From the NCBI RefSeq assembly GCF_003570725.1, contig NZ_QWVS01000033.1, positions 1 to 64,000 on the forward strand: DNA of 64,000 nt, given 5' to 3'. The notes under the pieces are model-generated. The model was given only the letters and a program-made list of their open reading frames with translations, made no database searches and was not told the origin of the DNA. Shown one piece after another: positions 16,174 to 24,462 of this stretch. Made by a program: the position numbers and the translations under genes. Numbering within the stretch: the first letter of the stretch is position 1; each line of letters starts with the position of its first letter. The DNA comes from Peribacillus asahii (GTDB taxonomy: Bacteria > Bacillota > Bacilli > Bacillales > DSM-1321).

Positions 16174-16341
16174 TTATCTATGAGTGGTCTTTTTTGCTTG
16201 TCGGTCTAACATGATTGTGATTGCCGAAGATACTAGGATACCAGTAACCAAGCATTTGTACATATCTTTAAAGATTAAGCCTAATACTACACCAATAATC
16301 ACGCCTAAACTGATGATAGAGACTCGTTCACGTTGATTCAT
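16174..16341 (-). CDS. Small membrane protein downstream of marR
   Basis: A 55-residue protein starting ATG 16341 and ending TAA 16174. It has two hydrophobic stretches (VSIISLGVIIGVVLGLIF and LVTGILVSSAITIML) and a basic tail. A clear ribosome site GGAGG precedes it inside the end of the MarR gene; only three bases separate the two genes, so they form one transcript. Family not recognised. It may be the effector or transport partner governed by the regulator. Confidence 0.65.
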   Translation of the reverse strand: MNQRERVSIISLGVIIGVVLGLIFKDMYKCLVTGILVSSAITIMLDRQAKKTTHR

Positions 16342-16344
16342 TCT

Positions 16345-16776
16345 TTAATCCTCCATTTTCTTTAACAATATATTTACCTTATGAAGAGCAAAGTTTAGAT
16401 CTAGTTTCTCTTCATCGCTTAATTTAGCCAGGTTTTTGCTAAATCTTTGATAAAGCTCAGTCCATTTTTTCTCCTCAATTTCCTTGCCTGCAGGTGTTAA
16501 CGACACTAAAACTGCCCGTTTATCCTTCGTGTCAGGCATCTTCACTACATAGCCGCCAGCTTCTAAATCACTAATGATATTCGTTAGTTGTTGCTTGGCT
16601 ATATTTAAACCAGTGCTGATTTCTTTAAGGTTCAAAGCCCTTTGTTGCATATACATAAACTCAATGACATGATTCTGCATATGTGTTAACTCTACTGAGT
16701 CTTTGTTTAATTCACTAAAACTACTAAACAGATTGGGTATTAAAGCGATATACTCTTTAGCAATTTCTGCGTTCAT
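16345..16776 (-). CDS. MarR family transcriptional regulator
   Basis: A 143-residue winged-helix repressor-type protein. The DNA-binding part has NLKEISTGLNIAKQQLTNIISDLE and the wing KMPDTKDKRAVLVSLT, characteristic of MarR. Ribosome site AAGGAGG lies before the ATG at 16776. A palindrome at 16788-16823 overlaps the region just upstream, consistent with autoregulation. Co-transcribed with a 55-residue membrane protein. Ligand unknown. Confidence 0.88.
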   Translation of the reverse strand: MNAEIAKEYIALIPNLFSSFSELNKDSVELTHMQNHVIEFMYMQQRALNLKEISTGLNIAKQQLTNIISDLEAGGYVVKMPDTKDKRAVLVSLTPAGKEIEEKKWTELYQRFSKNLAKLSDEEKLDLNFALHKVNILLKKMED

Positions 16777-16787
16777 TAACAGACCTC

Positions 16788-16823
16788 CTTTTAATTAGTA
16801 ATTATTTTATTGCTAATTAAAAG
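16788..16823. promoter_or_regulatory. MarR operator palindrome
   Basis: Arms CTTTTAATTAG and CTAATTAAAAG (11 bases, perfect) flank 14 bases that themselves hold TAGTAAT/ATTGCTA half sites. Position just upstream of marR suggests the autoregulatory site. Confidence 0.6.
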
Positions 16824-16906
16824 TTGAATCAATGTTTTTTAAATAAAATAGTAATAATTTATTTACTAAATGGATGCATATTATAAATGTTTCGCTCACT
16901 AAACTT

Positions 16907-17842
16907 CTAAGAACAATTAGATTTTTTTCCGCTCGATGAATTAATCATCTCCATCAATTCAAAGTACCTAGCATCCCGATCTTTCTCTGGAACAGGAGAG
17001 AGGTCTTGATAGGGATCAACATAGTCTTCCCTCAGCCAATGCGGTACGATTTCTTTACTTGCTGTCTTTTTAGGCAAAGGAGATTCTTTTGTAGTCGTTG
17101 ATGCAGGAGATAATTCGTTTTTCACCGCTTGTTCTAAGTACTTTTCAAATCGTGTAATTTGAGCGGCATGTTCACTTATGTTTTTTAAAACGCGTTTATA
17201 GGCAGGTAAAGAGAGTTCTTCACAATAAGCTTGATAAATGGTATGAATACTTTTCTTCCGATCTTGTTTTAATCCATAAGGAAATACGTCACGAATGATA
17301 GAGTCAATCTCATCTGTTTTAGATGTGTCAGTAGTCCTTGTTAAGGCAGCAGGTTCTTCGGTGAGTGGATGATGATGGATTTCTTTTTTTGAAGTATTCT
17401 TTGTAGGATTATTTGAAGTACTTTCTGATATTGCTTGGGTAAATGTAGCTCCCCCAGCAGGGCAAGGTGTATGGTTGGAAGGATCATCTTGACCTGTCGA
17501 AGGGGTCTCGCTTGCTTCGAGTTCGGCAACCTTTTCATAATTAATGGTGTACCATTTCGTTTTGTCTATCTTGAGTCGATTATAATTCGCAGAGAGTAAG
17601 TACCCGTTTTTCTCTAAGCTTCTAATAATTCGCTTAATCGTTTCAATAGACCAAAAGGGCAATTGCTCCTGCCAGCTTTGATATGTATTGTACACCCACG
17701 GTCGTCCATCTCGATCATGCTTGCTTTCCTTTAGCCAATAATGGATATGCTGTAGCATAATCGATTGGTTTAACCCGATTTTCGCCGCTAATCTTGGATA
17801 TAAAATCACCATCTTTTTCTCATTTACTAGGTTTTTCATCAT
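16907..17842 (-). CDS. Winged-helix replication-protein-like protein
   Basis: About 311 residues. The N-terminal 90 residues read like the wHTH domain of plasmid or phage replication proteins: YPRLAAKIGLNQSIMLQHIHYW, RPWVYNTYQSWQEQLPFWS, TIKRIIRSLEKNGYLL. A Ser/Thr/Pro-rich linker follows, then a helical C-terminal part (DVFPYGLKQDRKK ... YKRVLKNISEHA). Start ATG 17842 has GGAGG at good spacing; a second ATG directly follows. Copies of TGACCTGTCG occur upstream and once inside the gene. It may be a leftover of an integrated plasmid or phage, or a DnaD-like accessory; I cannot decide. Confidence 0.6.
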   Translation of the reverse strand: MMKNLVNEKKMVILYPRLAAKIGLNQSIMLQHIHYWLKESKHDRDGRPWVYNTYQSWQEQLPFWSIETIKRIIRSLEKNGYLLSANYNRLKIDKTKWYTINYEKVAELEASETPSTGQDDPSNHTPCPAGGATFTQAISESTSNNPTKNTSKKEIHHHPLTEEPAALTRTTDTSKTDEIDSIIRDVFPYGLKQDRKKSIHTIYQAYCEELSLPAYKRVLKNISEHAAQITRFEKYLEQAVKNELSPASTTTKESPLPKKTASKEIVPHWLREDYVDPYQDLSPVPEKDRDARYFELMEMINSSSGKKSNCS

Positions 17843-17875
17843 GTCTACCTCCATTTATATTTGAAAGATTTCTTT

Positions 17876-17907
17876 TGACCTGTCGAACAGGTTAATATGA
17901 CCTGTCG
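17876..17907. repeat. Direct repeats TGACCTGTCG before the replication-like gene
   Basis: TGACCTGTCG occurs at 17876-17885 and 17898-17907; the first also forms a palindrome ACCTGTCGAACAGGT. A third copy lies inside the gene at about 17488. Iteron-like or operator-like. Confidence 0.45.
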
Positions 17908-18046
17908 TTATCTACAAAATAGCAGATGATAAAAAGTGGTTCAAAAAGGTTTTTAGGCTGAAAGCGATTCATTTTGTTGTGCAAAATGTATATTTTAGAA
18001 AAAACCCGTATATTGAATGAGTTTTCATGCTGTAAGCCCCTAAATA

Positions 18047-18076
18047 AAAAAGCAAATTCTCATTCGAATTTGCTTT
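18047..18076 (-). terminator. Terminator of the GntR gene
   Basis: AAAGCAAATTC / GAATTTGCTTT stem with six-base loop, with an A-run on the plus strand giving U in the minus transcript. Confidence 0.75.
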
Positions 18077-18122
18077 CTCCACTTTTATATCGAAATTCAT
18101 ACTAGCCAGATGAAGTTTTATA

Positions 18123-18812
18123 TTAAATTTGTTCATCAATTGGGCCGTGTAATTGTTCGTTCCAGTTCAATGTAGTATCTTCTTTTAAACTATCATTATG
18201 TTGTTGTAAGGCATTTATAAGAGCGGAGAGGTCTCGGTTTTTTAACGCCTCATACATATGATGATGGTCTTTATGCCGCTTTGAACTATTTTCAAAAAGT
18301 GTACTATATACGACTCGAGCTAGTGAGACCTGGGGATTAATTGAATTATAGATATCTTGCACCTTTTGATTCGAGGCCCATTGAACTAAAAGCTGATGGA
18401 ACTTCATGTCAAGTTTAGTGTAGGTCTCGAAAGGAAATGGTTGTATTTCTAATAATGAATCCATCTCGGTAAGTAGTTGTTTCCATGTATCCATTTGCTC
18501 ATCTGATACATGAGAGATAATCATACGTGCAGCCCACGTTTCAACCATGAAACGAGCATCGAGCGCTTCCATACAATCTTTATATCTCAGTTGAGTAATA
18601 TAAGTTCCTTTACGCGGCAATATTTCAATTAAACTTTCATGAACTAATTGATTAATGGCCTCTTTGACTGGAGAGCGGCTTACTCCAAACTTCTCTGCTA
18701 ATTTATTAATATCGAGCTTTTCACCAGGAGCAAATACTCCACTAATAATTTCTCCTCGAAGAACCCTGTATACTTGTGTTGCTAGGGCAGAGGTTTCAAT
18801 TATATTATTCAC
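18123..18812 (-). CDS. GntR/FadR (FCD) family transcriptional regulator
   Basis: A 229-residue regulator. The wHTH segment covers about residues 10-75 (SGVFAPGEKLDINKLAEKFGVSRSPVKEAINQL) and is followed by an FCD all-helical ligand domain (DARFMVETWAARM, KLDMKFHQLLVQWA, HHHMYEALKNRDLSAL) with Asp and His residues that usually bind a metal and an organic acid. GTG 18812 is the start, with AGGAGG seven bases away. It is divergent from the AllD-like/hexulose phosphate cluster and probably controls it through the TGGTTTGACCA site at about 19416. Confidence 0.88.
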   Translation of the reverse strand: MNNIIETSALATQVYRVLRGEIISGVFAPGEKLDINKLAEKFGVSRSPVKEAINQLVHESLIEILPRKGTYITQLRYKDCMEALDARFMVETWAARMIISHVSDEQMDTWKQLLTEMDSLLEIQPFPFETYTKLDMKFHQLLVQWASNQKVQDIYNSINPQVSLARVVYSTLFENSSKRHKDHHHMYEALKNRDLSALINALQQHNDSLKEDTTLNWNEQLHGPIDEQI

Positions 18813-19145
18813 AGCAGAACCTCCTGTTACTTTAATAGTTTAAGATATACCATTCTATATAAATGATCAGCAGCGTTGCAGCACATTTTGAATATTATGG
18901 TGACTTGTGGTCGAATAAATCTTCTGAGTTACTGACAAATCTCTTTGAGAAATACAAACATTCCTCTTTGATAATCCAACAAATATTTTATGTAACACTA
19001 GTAATAAATTATAGGTGACTATATTAAATGGCGTCAATTTCTTATTTGTTATGAATATGAGAAAAAATGTTAATAAAAGAATTGACTAACTATTAAGAAA
19101 AACATAACATATAAATGTAAAATGTGAAATGTTACATTTTATAGG

Positions 19146-19208
19146 ATGGGTTTAGAAGGGATTAATTGTGCATCTAGTTTTAAAGACAGAGGTTCTTTTA
19201 ATAAATAA
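19146..19208 (+). pseudogene. Possible PLP-enzyme remnant
   Basis: A 20-codon ORF reads GLEGINCASSFKDRGSFNK. The EGxNxxxSFKDRG pattern is the lysine-containing PLP site of threonine synthase and relatives (normally NPTGSFKDRG). Nothing of the remaining 300 or more residues is nearby. Too short to be certain. Confidence 0.25.
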
Positions 19209-19414
19209 AGATTACGTAATTACTTTAACTAAATTAATAGATGAAAAATAATTAGCTTAAAGTAAAAGGGAACAATTCTTCGTTTTCTCCATCTATATCC
19301 TAGTTTTAGCAACTATCAAACAATCTATTTAAAAAGATAGGATGCCTTTTATCATAGGTCTAATTCGAAAGATAGAGGTAAGAAACTTGTTAGTTTATTG
19401 GGAATTTCAGGTGG

Positions 19415-19427
19415 TTGGTTTGACCAA
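19415..19427. promoter_or_regulatory. FadR/GntR-type operator
   Basis: TTGGTTTGACCAA, a palindrome of the TGGTnnnACCA form used by FCD-class GntR regulators, about 97 bases upstream of the dehydrogenase start and in the same gap as the divergent gntR gene. Confidence 0.55.
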
Positions 19428-19523
19428 TCTGTTAGATGCTGCAATTACTGATAGCTTATCAGAAAGATAAATAGAAGAATCATTACGAAAACAGCATAAA
19501 ACTTAGAATAAGGGGATGTTAGA

Positions 19524-20534
19524 ATGACGACAGTAACAATACAAGCAGAAGAAGCTAAACAATTAGTTATTAAGAAACTAGTAGAAGCAGGGTTAAATGA
19601 GGGGCACGCAGAGAAAGTCGCGGAGGTTTTGGTCCATGCGGATCTTAGGAATGTGAATTCCCATGGTGTATTGCGAACAGAGCATTATGTAAATCGTTTA
19701 CAAGCTGGCGGAATTAACCCGGATGCACAAATTTCCTTTCAGTCGACCGGACCTGTAACAGGGATTGTTGACGGGGATGATGGATTTGGACACGTTATCG
19801 GGGATATTGCCATGGATCATGCGATCGAAATGGCCCGCAACAATGGAGTGGGTATGGTAACGGTTATGAATAGCAGCCATTGCGGAGCTTTAAGCTATTT
19901 TGTTCAAAAAGCTGCAGATGCGAAGCTAATCGGGGTGGCGATGTCACACACTGATAAAATCGTTGTTCCATTTGGAGGAAAGACATCGTTTCTTGGAACC
20001 AATCCTATTGCTTATGGAGTGCCTGCAAAAACAAAGAAACCATTGATCCTTGACATGGCTACATCCAATGTAGCACTGGGTAAAATCCTTCAGGCACGTG
20101 AAGAAGGAAAGGAAATTCCAGAAGGGTGGGGAGTCGATGAAACTGGCGCTTCTGTTACGGATCCAAACAAAGTCGTTGCGCTCTCTACTTTTGGAGGTCC
20201 AAAAGGTTACGGTTTATCTGTAATTGTTGATGTTTTCTCAGGATTATTAGCAGGTGCGGCATTCGGTCCACACATTGGAAAAATGTATGATGATCTTGAT
20301 AAAAAACGAAAGCTCGGCCACTATTTCTGTGTCATTAATCCTTCCTTCTTTACGGATATAGATCTGTTTTTGGAGCAAATGGACCGAATGATGGAAGAAC
20401 TTCAGCAAGTTCCGCCAGCTCCAGGGGTTGATCGCGTATATGTACCGGGAGAGATTGAGCAGCTGCATGAAGCAAGAAACCTTGAACAAGGTATCACAAT
20501 TGCATCAAGTGTGTATGAATTTTTACGTATGTAA
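19524..20534 (+). CDS. Ldh2/AllD-type NAD(P)-dependent dehydrogenase
   Basis: A 336-residue member of the malate/L-lactate/ureidoglycolate dehydrogenase family, distinct from classic Rossmann dehydrogenases. Diagnostic blocks: NVNSHGVLR with the catalytic His, [55 protein letters not shown] and INPSFF. Overall it most resembles ureidoglycolate dehydrogenase AllD, but the neighbours are sugar-phosphate enzymes rather than allantoin genes, so 2,3-diketogulonate-type or other hydroxyacid substrates are equally possible. First gene of the probable GntR-regulated operon; a gap of about 250 bases with a loose hairpin precedes the next gene. Confidence 0.85.
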   Translation: MTTVTIQAEEAKQLVIKKLVEAGLNEGHAEKVAEVLVHADLRNVNSHGVLRTEHYVNRLQAGGINPDAQISFQSTGPVTGIVDGDDGFGHVIGDIAMDHAIEMARNNGVGMVTVMNSSHCGALSYFVQKAADAKLIGVAMSHTDKIVVPFGGKTSFLGTNPIAYGVPAKTKKPLILDMATSNVALGKILQAREEGKEIPEGWGVDETGASVTDPNKVVALSTFGGPKGYGLSVIVDVFSGLLAGAAFGPHIGKMYDDLDKKRKLGHYFCVINPSFFTDIDLFLEQMDRMMEELQQVPPAPGVDRVYVPGEIEQLHEARNLEQGITIASSVYEFLRM

Positions 20535-20791
20535 AGCCGATGAGCTTGTCACTCAAGAAGTAGAAATACCTCAGATTGTTATCAGTTATGATGAAGAGCG
20601 TAATGCTTCTCGTAAAGCTGACTAACATGTGAGCGAAACTTTGTCTGTTTGTGGTATACATGAAGATGGCAGGCTGAGGGAATTCGTCTTTTGCTTCCTT
20701 CAGTTTGCCCTATGTAAAAGACTTATGAATAGTCAATGAAACGCATTGTTTGATCAACCGAATTATTAAATGGGTTTGGAGGAGTGGTATA

Positions 20792-21409
20792 GTGGAAATT
20801 CAGCTTGCCTTGGATCGCTTATCAATTGAGGAAGCCATTCGGATTACACGAGAGGCAGAAAAATCAATTGATCTAATCGAAGTCGGAACATCATTAATCA
20901 AAGAGTTTGGTATGGAAGCTGTATCAAAGATACGAGAGGCCTTTCCTAATAAAACAATTGTCGGGGATATAAAAACAATAGATAATGCGATATATGAATT
21001 TGATCTTTGCTTCAACGCGGGCGGTGACATTGCGACTGTAATGGGAGTATCGTCCATTCATACAATTGATGCATGTTTAAATACAGCAGCTAAACATGGC
21101 AAGAAAGCAATGATTGATTTATTAAATACAACGATTGAGCAAAGGGTTTCCCTGTTTCAATATAAAGAGGCAATTTTTTGTGAGCATATCAGCAAAGACG
21201 AACAAGAAATGGCAGGGAGAAACAACATGGATAAGGTAAGCTTTGTTCCTTCGCTGGAATGGGCTGTGGCAGGTGGTATTACGATAGATTCAATTGAGAA
21301 CATGATAGAATCAGAATCACGTCCTCATATTGTCATTATTGGATCAGCCATCACGAAAGCAGATCACCCTGGAAAGATAGCAGCAGCATTTAAAGAAATA
21401 ATCGGATAA
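20792..21409 (+). CDS. hxlA: 3-hexulose-6-phosphate synthase family protein
   Basis: A 205-residue TIM-barrel protein of the orotidine-monophosphate decarboxylase superfamily. Motifs: LALDRL at the start, IEVGTSLIKEFG, VGDIKTIDNA (catalytic Asp-x-Lys-x-x-Asp) and GGITIDSI near the phosphate site. HPS condenses formaldehyde with ribulose 5-phosphate; close relatives decarboxylate 3-keto-gulonate 6-phosphate. The isomerase gene 16 bases downstream favours HPS. GTG 20792 is chosen since GGAGGA lies eight bases upstream and the resulting length is typical; the longer ORF from 20750 has no ribosome site. Confidence 0.8.
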   Translation: MEIQLALDRLSIEEAIRITREAEKSIDLIEVGTSLIKEFGMEAVSKIREAFPNKTIVGDIKTIDNAIYEFDLCFNAGGDIATVMGVSSIHTIDACLNTAAKHGKKAMIDLLNTTIEQRVSLFQYKEAIFCEHISKDEQEMAGRNNMDKVSFVPSLEWAVAGGITIDSIENMIESESRPHIVIIGSAITKADHPGKIAAAFKEIIG

Positions 21410-21425
21410 GGGAGGTAGAAAAGCG

Positions 21426-21974
21426 ATGAATCAATTAGAAACGATACTATCGGAGATTTCGATTGTTATGAAAAAAATAAACGTTCAGGACATTGAAGCG
21501 TTAGCTCTTCTCTTACAGGAAGGGAGACGGATTTTTGTCATAGGTGAGGGACGTTCGGGATTCATGGCCAAATCCTTTGCGATGCGCTTAATGCATTTGG
21601 GTGCTGACGTATATGTCATAGGTGAGACTATTACACCTTCTATTTCAGAAGGAGATATTCTAGTGGCTGTTTCTGGTTCCGGAACAACCCAAAATGTCGT
21701 GTGGACGACAGAAAAGGCAAAATCGATTGGATGTCACATTATTGCGGTCACTACGGACACTGAATCTCCTTTAGCCTCCTATGCATCCCTTATCATCCAT
21801 GTTCCAGCAGCTACAAAATACCGAAAAGCAGGGGAACATACAACGATTCAGCCACTCGGATCATTATTCGATCAATGCACTCACATCCTGTTCGATGGAA
21901 TTTGTCTTGAATATGCTGCCAGAAAACAAGTCAGCCACGAACAAGCTTTTCAAAAGCACAGTAATATGGAATAG
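21426..21974 (+). CDS. hxlB: 6-phospho-3-hexuloisomerase (SIS domain)
   Basis: A 182-residue single SIS-domain protein. GEGRSGFMAKSFAMRLMHLG, SGSGTTQNVV and QPLGSLFDQ are the family's phosphosugar-binding segments. It converts hexulose 6-phosphate to fructose 6-phosphate, the second step of formaldehyde assimilation or detoxification by the ribulose monophosphate route. A strong ribosome site (GGGAGG) lies 16 bases after hxlA, so the two are cotranscribed. Unlike the B. subtilis locus no HxlR-type regulator is next to it. Confidence 0.88.
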   Translation: MNQLETILSEISIVMKKINVQDIEALALLLQEGRRIFVIGEGRSGFMAKSFAMRLMHLGADVYVIGETITPSISEGDILVAVSGSGTTQNVVWTTEKAKSIGCHIIAVTTDTESPLASYASLIIHVPAATKYRKAGEHTTIQPLGSLFDQCTHILFDGICLEYAARKQVSHEQAFQKHSNME

Positions 21975-22249
21975 AGAAAAGTGGATATATTCTCTCACAA
22001 TCGGCAGACTGCATCTGTTGACATTGCCCCAACTGATGTTTGTAATGGAGAAATTCAGAGTTTAAATTTCACAATCAGTCGATTTTGCTGAACAAGAATA
22101 CATAATCAAAGTCGAATTTTAACAAAGAAGACTTTTAAAAGTTTAAATATGGATGAATTTGAATTAAACCCCTAAACAAAGGAAACTATATAAACTAATA
22201 GCAATGGTTATATACATAATCAGGGGAGGCTATAAGAGTTAAATTTGGG

Positions 22250-22792
22250 GTGAAAGGTTTGGGATTTTTAAACTATTTAACAATAATTTTTGAATGTATA
22301 GTATTAATCGTAGCTTGGCGTTTCAGCGATTGGAGAAATTGGAAAAAATATTATTCAACCGTGCTTTTTGTAATGACATTGAGTGTGGTTGTTAGCCTTC
22401 TAACGTACAATAAATCATTATGGTATTTTGCTGGGACGTCATTTCTTCCTAATCATACACTTACTGATTTATTTATGGTTTATCTTTATTATCCCCCATT
22501 GATTTTAATATATCTCTCACACTATCCTTTCAAAAAACGTTTAATTAATCAAATAAGCTATATATTACTATGGACATTGATGTGGGCAGCAGCAGAAGTA
22601 CTTTACGTACTTGTAGGATTAAATACACATCATAATGGTTGGACCATTGGGTGGTCAACTTTTATTTGGTTTTGTATGTTCAGTGGCATAAGGCTCCATT
22701 TTACTAGACCATTGTTAACGTGGTTGTTATGCTTTCTACTTACTGTTTTTATGATTATATATTTCAATATCCCGATTACTGAATTGAAGTAA
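22250..22792 (+). CDS. CBO0543-like membrane protein
   Basis: A 180-residue protein with four to five membrane helices. The segments WKKYYSTVLFVMTLSVVVSLLTYN, LPNHTLTDLF, LSHYPF and HHNGWTIGWS match my recollection of the CBO0543 family, common in sporulating Firmicutes and of unknown function. The start is uncertain: GTG 22250 sits downstream of AGGGGAGG with long spacing, and TTG 22259 is an alternative. Single gene. Confidence 0.65.
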   Translation: MKGLGFLNYLTIIFECIVLIVAWRFSDWRNWKKYYSTVLFVMTLSVVVSLLTYNKSLWYFAGTSFLPNHTLTDLFMVYLYYPPLILIYLSHYPFKKRLINQISYILLWTLMWAAAEVLYVLVGLNTHHNGWTIGWSTFIWFCMFSGIRLHFTRPLLTWLLCFLLTVFMIIYFNIPITELK

Positions 22793-22955
22793 AATAAGTC
22801 GATTCTCTTAGTTATGCAGTTTCAAACTAAAAATGAATTTCCTAACTATTGTTATTAAACAACCGGGCGCAATTATTGAATAAAACTTAGATTTCCAAAT
22901 GACTTTATTGTTATAGTTTTTAGTGTAGTGAAGTATTTTACATCAAAGATTAAAT

Positions 22956-23004
22956 AAGCATAACTCCTTTCTACATGTAGAGCGGGGTTATGCTTGTTTG
23001 ATTT
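22956..23004 (+). terminator. Terminator between convergent genes
   Basis: AAGCATAACTCC and GGGGTTATGCTT pair around a 16-base loop and are followed by a T-rich tail. Confidence 0.75.
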
Positions 23005-23032
23005 TAAAAATTAAATAACTTTTTCATTACGA

Positions 23033-23731
23033 CTATAGTTTTACCATTTCAATAACTAATACATGTGAAGTGTCATTTGCTTTAATGTGAATATCTTCTT
23101 CAACGATTTCCAAAGCATCTCTAGCGTTTAACGTTAAATCATTAATAGTTGAACTGCCTTCGATTTGAACGAGATACGCTTGTCTGCCTTCTTTGACAGG
23201 GAAGCTGATTTCTTTACCTGGGTCAAGTTCTAGAGCGTAAAGGTTAGCGTCTTGATTAATTTGAATCGGTGCAGAACCTTCTTTACCCGATACCATATGA
23301 AGCCACTTGTTATGTCTTGCTTCCATATCAAATCGAAAATCGCCATAGTGAGGAGTATGGCCCGCTCGATCGGGAATAATCCAAATTTGCAGCATTCTTA
23401 ATGTGTTGTCACCCATATTATGCTCGCTATGATACACGCCTGTTCCAGCACTCATATATTGAACTTGTCCGCGAGTGATTGTACTTTTGTTGCCCATGCT
23501 GTCTTGGTGAGTCAGCTCGCCATCTACAACATAAGAAATAATCTCCATATCTTGATGAGGATGCATATTGAATCCTGTTTGAGCAGCGATTAAATCGTCG
23601 TTAATCACTCGCAAAGCGCCGAAGTGGATGTTTTCTGGATTATAGTACTCGGCAAAAGAGAAGTGGAATAAGCTTTGCAGCCAACCGAGATTGCTTCTGC
23701 CCATATTGTTGTGGTCTAGTTTTCTTAGCAT
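23033..23731 (-). CDS. Pirin family bicupin
   Basis: A 232-residue pirin-like protein (YhaK/YhhW type). The N-terminal cupin holds the metal ligands in NMHPHQDMEIISYVVDGELTHQD and GTGVYHSEHN (two His, then His and Glu); the second cupin (about 140-230) lacks obvious ligands. Bacterial pirins of this length include quercetin 2,3-dioxygenases and redox-sensing proteins, so catalytic role is open. Ribosome site AAAGGAAG precedes ATG 23731. Monocistronic. Confidence 0.87.
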   Translation of the reverse strand: MLRKLDHNNMGRSNLGWLQSLFHFSFAEYYNPENIHFGALRVINDDLIAAQTGFNMHPHQDMEIISYVVDGELTHQDSMGNKSTITRGQVQYMSAGTGVYHSEHNMGDNTLRMLQIWIIPDRAGHTPHYGDFRFDMEARHNKWLHMVSGKEGSAPIQINQDANLYALELDPGKEISFPVKEGRQAYLVQIEGSSTINDLTLNARDALEIVEEDIHIKANDTSHVLVIEMVKL

Positions 23732-24013
23732 CGTAAAACTTCCTTTTATATTTTATTTAAGTATCTTTAATTCGAGATAAATTATATACCTTATTTTAGT
23801 ACAGGTCAATTAAAGATAGTATGTGCAGTTTGTGAATAGTTATTTCCTGTATTTGTACAATTAGGTATAATTTATAGTGTAGATAAGTTCATCAAAAGCT
23901 GGCGGAAAGATTGGAAATAGAACGTTAATATGTTTAAGGGAGCTGAAAAGCTCTTTTTTGTTAAGGTTATAAAGAGTTTGAGAAATGTGTATATGCAGTG
24001 TAGAGGTGATGCT

Positions 24014-24430
24014 ATGGAATTTTCGTCAAAAAAAGATATGTGGATGCGAATGATTATTTGGGCTTTAATCGGAGTGTTTATTTGGATTTTCTATGAATCA
24101 ACATTTATTGAATTTAATCTTGTGGGAATCATTGTAATGACAATAATGATTGGGCTGTTGCTATCGATTTGGTTTTGGACACGTTACAAAATTGAACAAG
24201 GTATACTAAAGATTTCCTATGGACCGATAAAAAAGAGTATTGCTATCCAAGATATTCAATCGATTCGTCTAACAGTCAATCCATTTACCGCTCCAGCCCT
24301 TTCGATGTATAAAATTGAAATTAATTATCGGAAGTATAAGACCATTTCTATTTCTCCTATCAATCAAGAACGATTTATAAAAGAATTGCAAAAGCTGAAT
24401 CCTAAAATTCGAATTATGGGTAACGAATAG
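24014..24430 (+). CDS. Bacterial PH-domain membrane protein (DUF1200 type)
   Basis: A 138-residue protein with two adjacent membrane helices (IIWALIGVFIWIFYE and VGIIVMTIMIGLLLSIWFW), then YKIEQGILKISYGPIKKSIAIQDIQSIRLT, the usual signature of bacterial PH domains of the DUF1200 group. ATG 24014 is preferred, since AGAGGTGATG precedes it; the in-frame ATG at 23930 would add 28 unlikely residues. Function unknown. Confidence 0.75.
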   Translation: MEFSSKKDMWMRMIIWALIGVFIWIFYESTFIEFNLVGIIVMTIMIGLLLSIWFWTRYKIEQGILKISYGPIKKSIAIQDIQSIRLTVNPFTAPALSMYKIEINYRKYKTISISPINQERFIKELQKLNPKIRIMGNE

Positions 24431-24462
24431 AGCCTTGCTTCTAGAAAGAGAGGGAGATTTCC

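Larger units (their letters stand above)
18813..19523. other. Long intergenic region with operator and gene debris
   Basis: This 711-base AT-rich gap separates the GntR regulator from its probable target operon. It contains a FadR-type operator at 19415-19427 and a short threonine-synthase-like scrap at 19146-19208. I see no intact gene in the rest. Confidence 0.5.

Noticed and set aside
21781-22065. 94-codon frame overlapping hxlB
   Set aside because: Mostly inside the well-supported SIS-domain gene in another frame.
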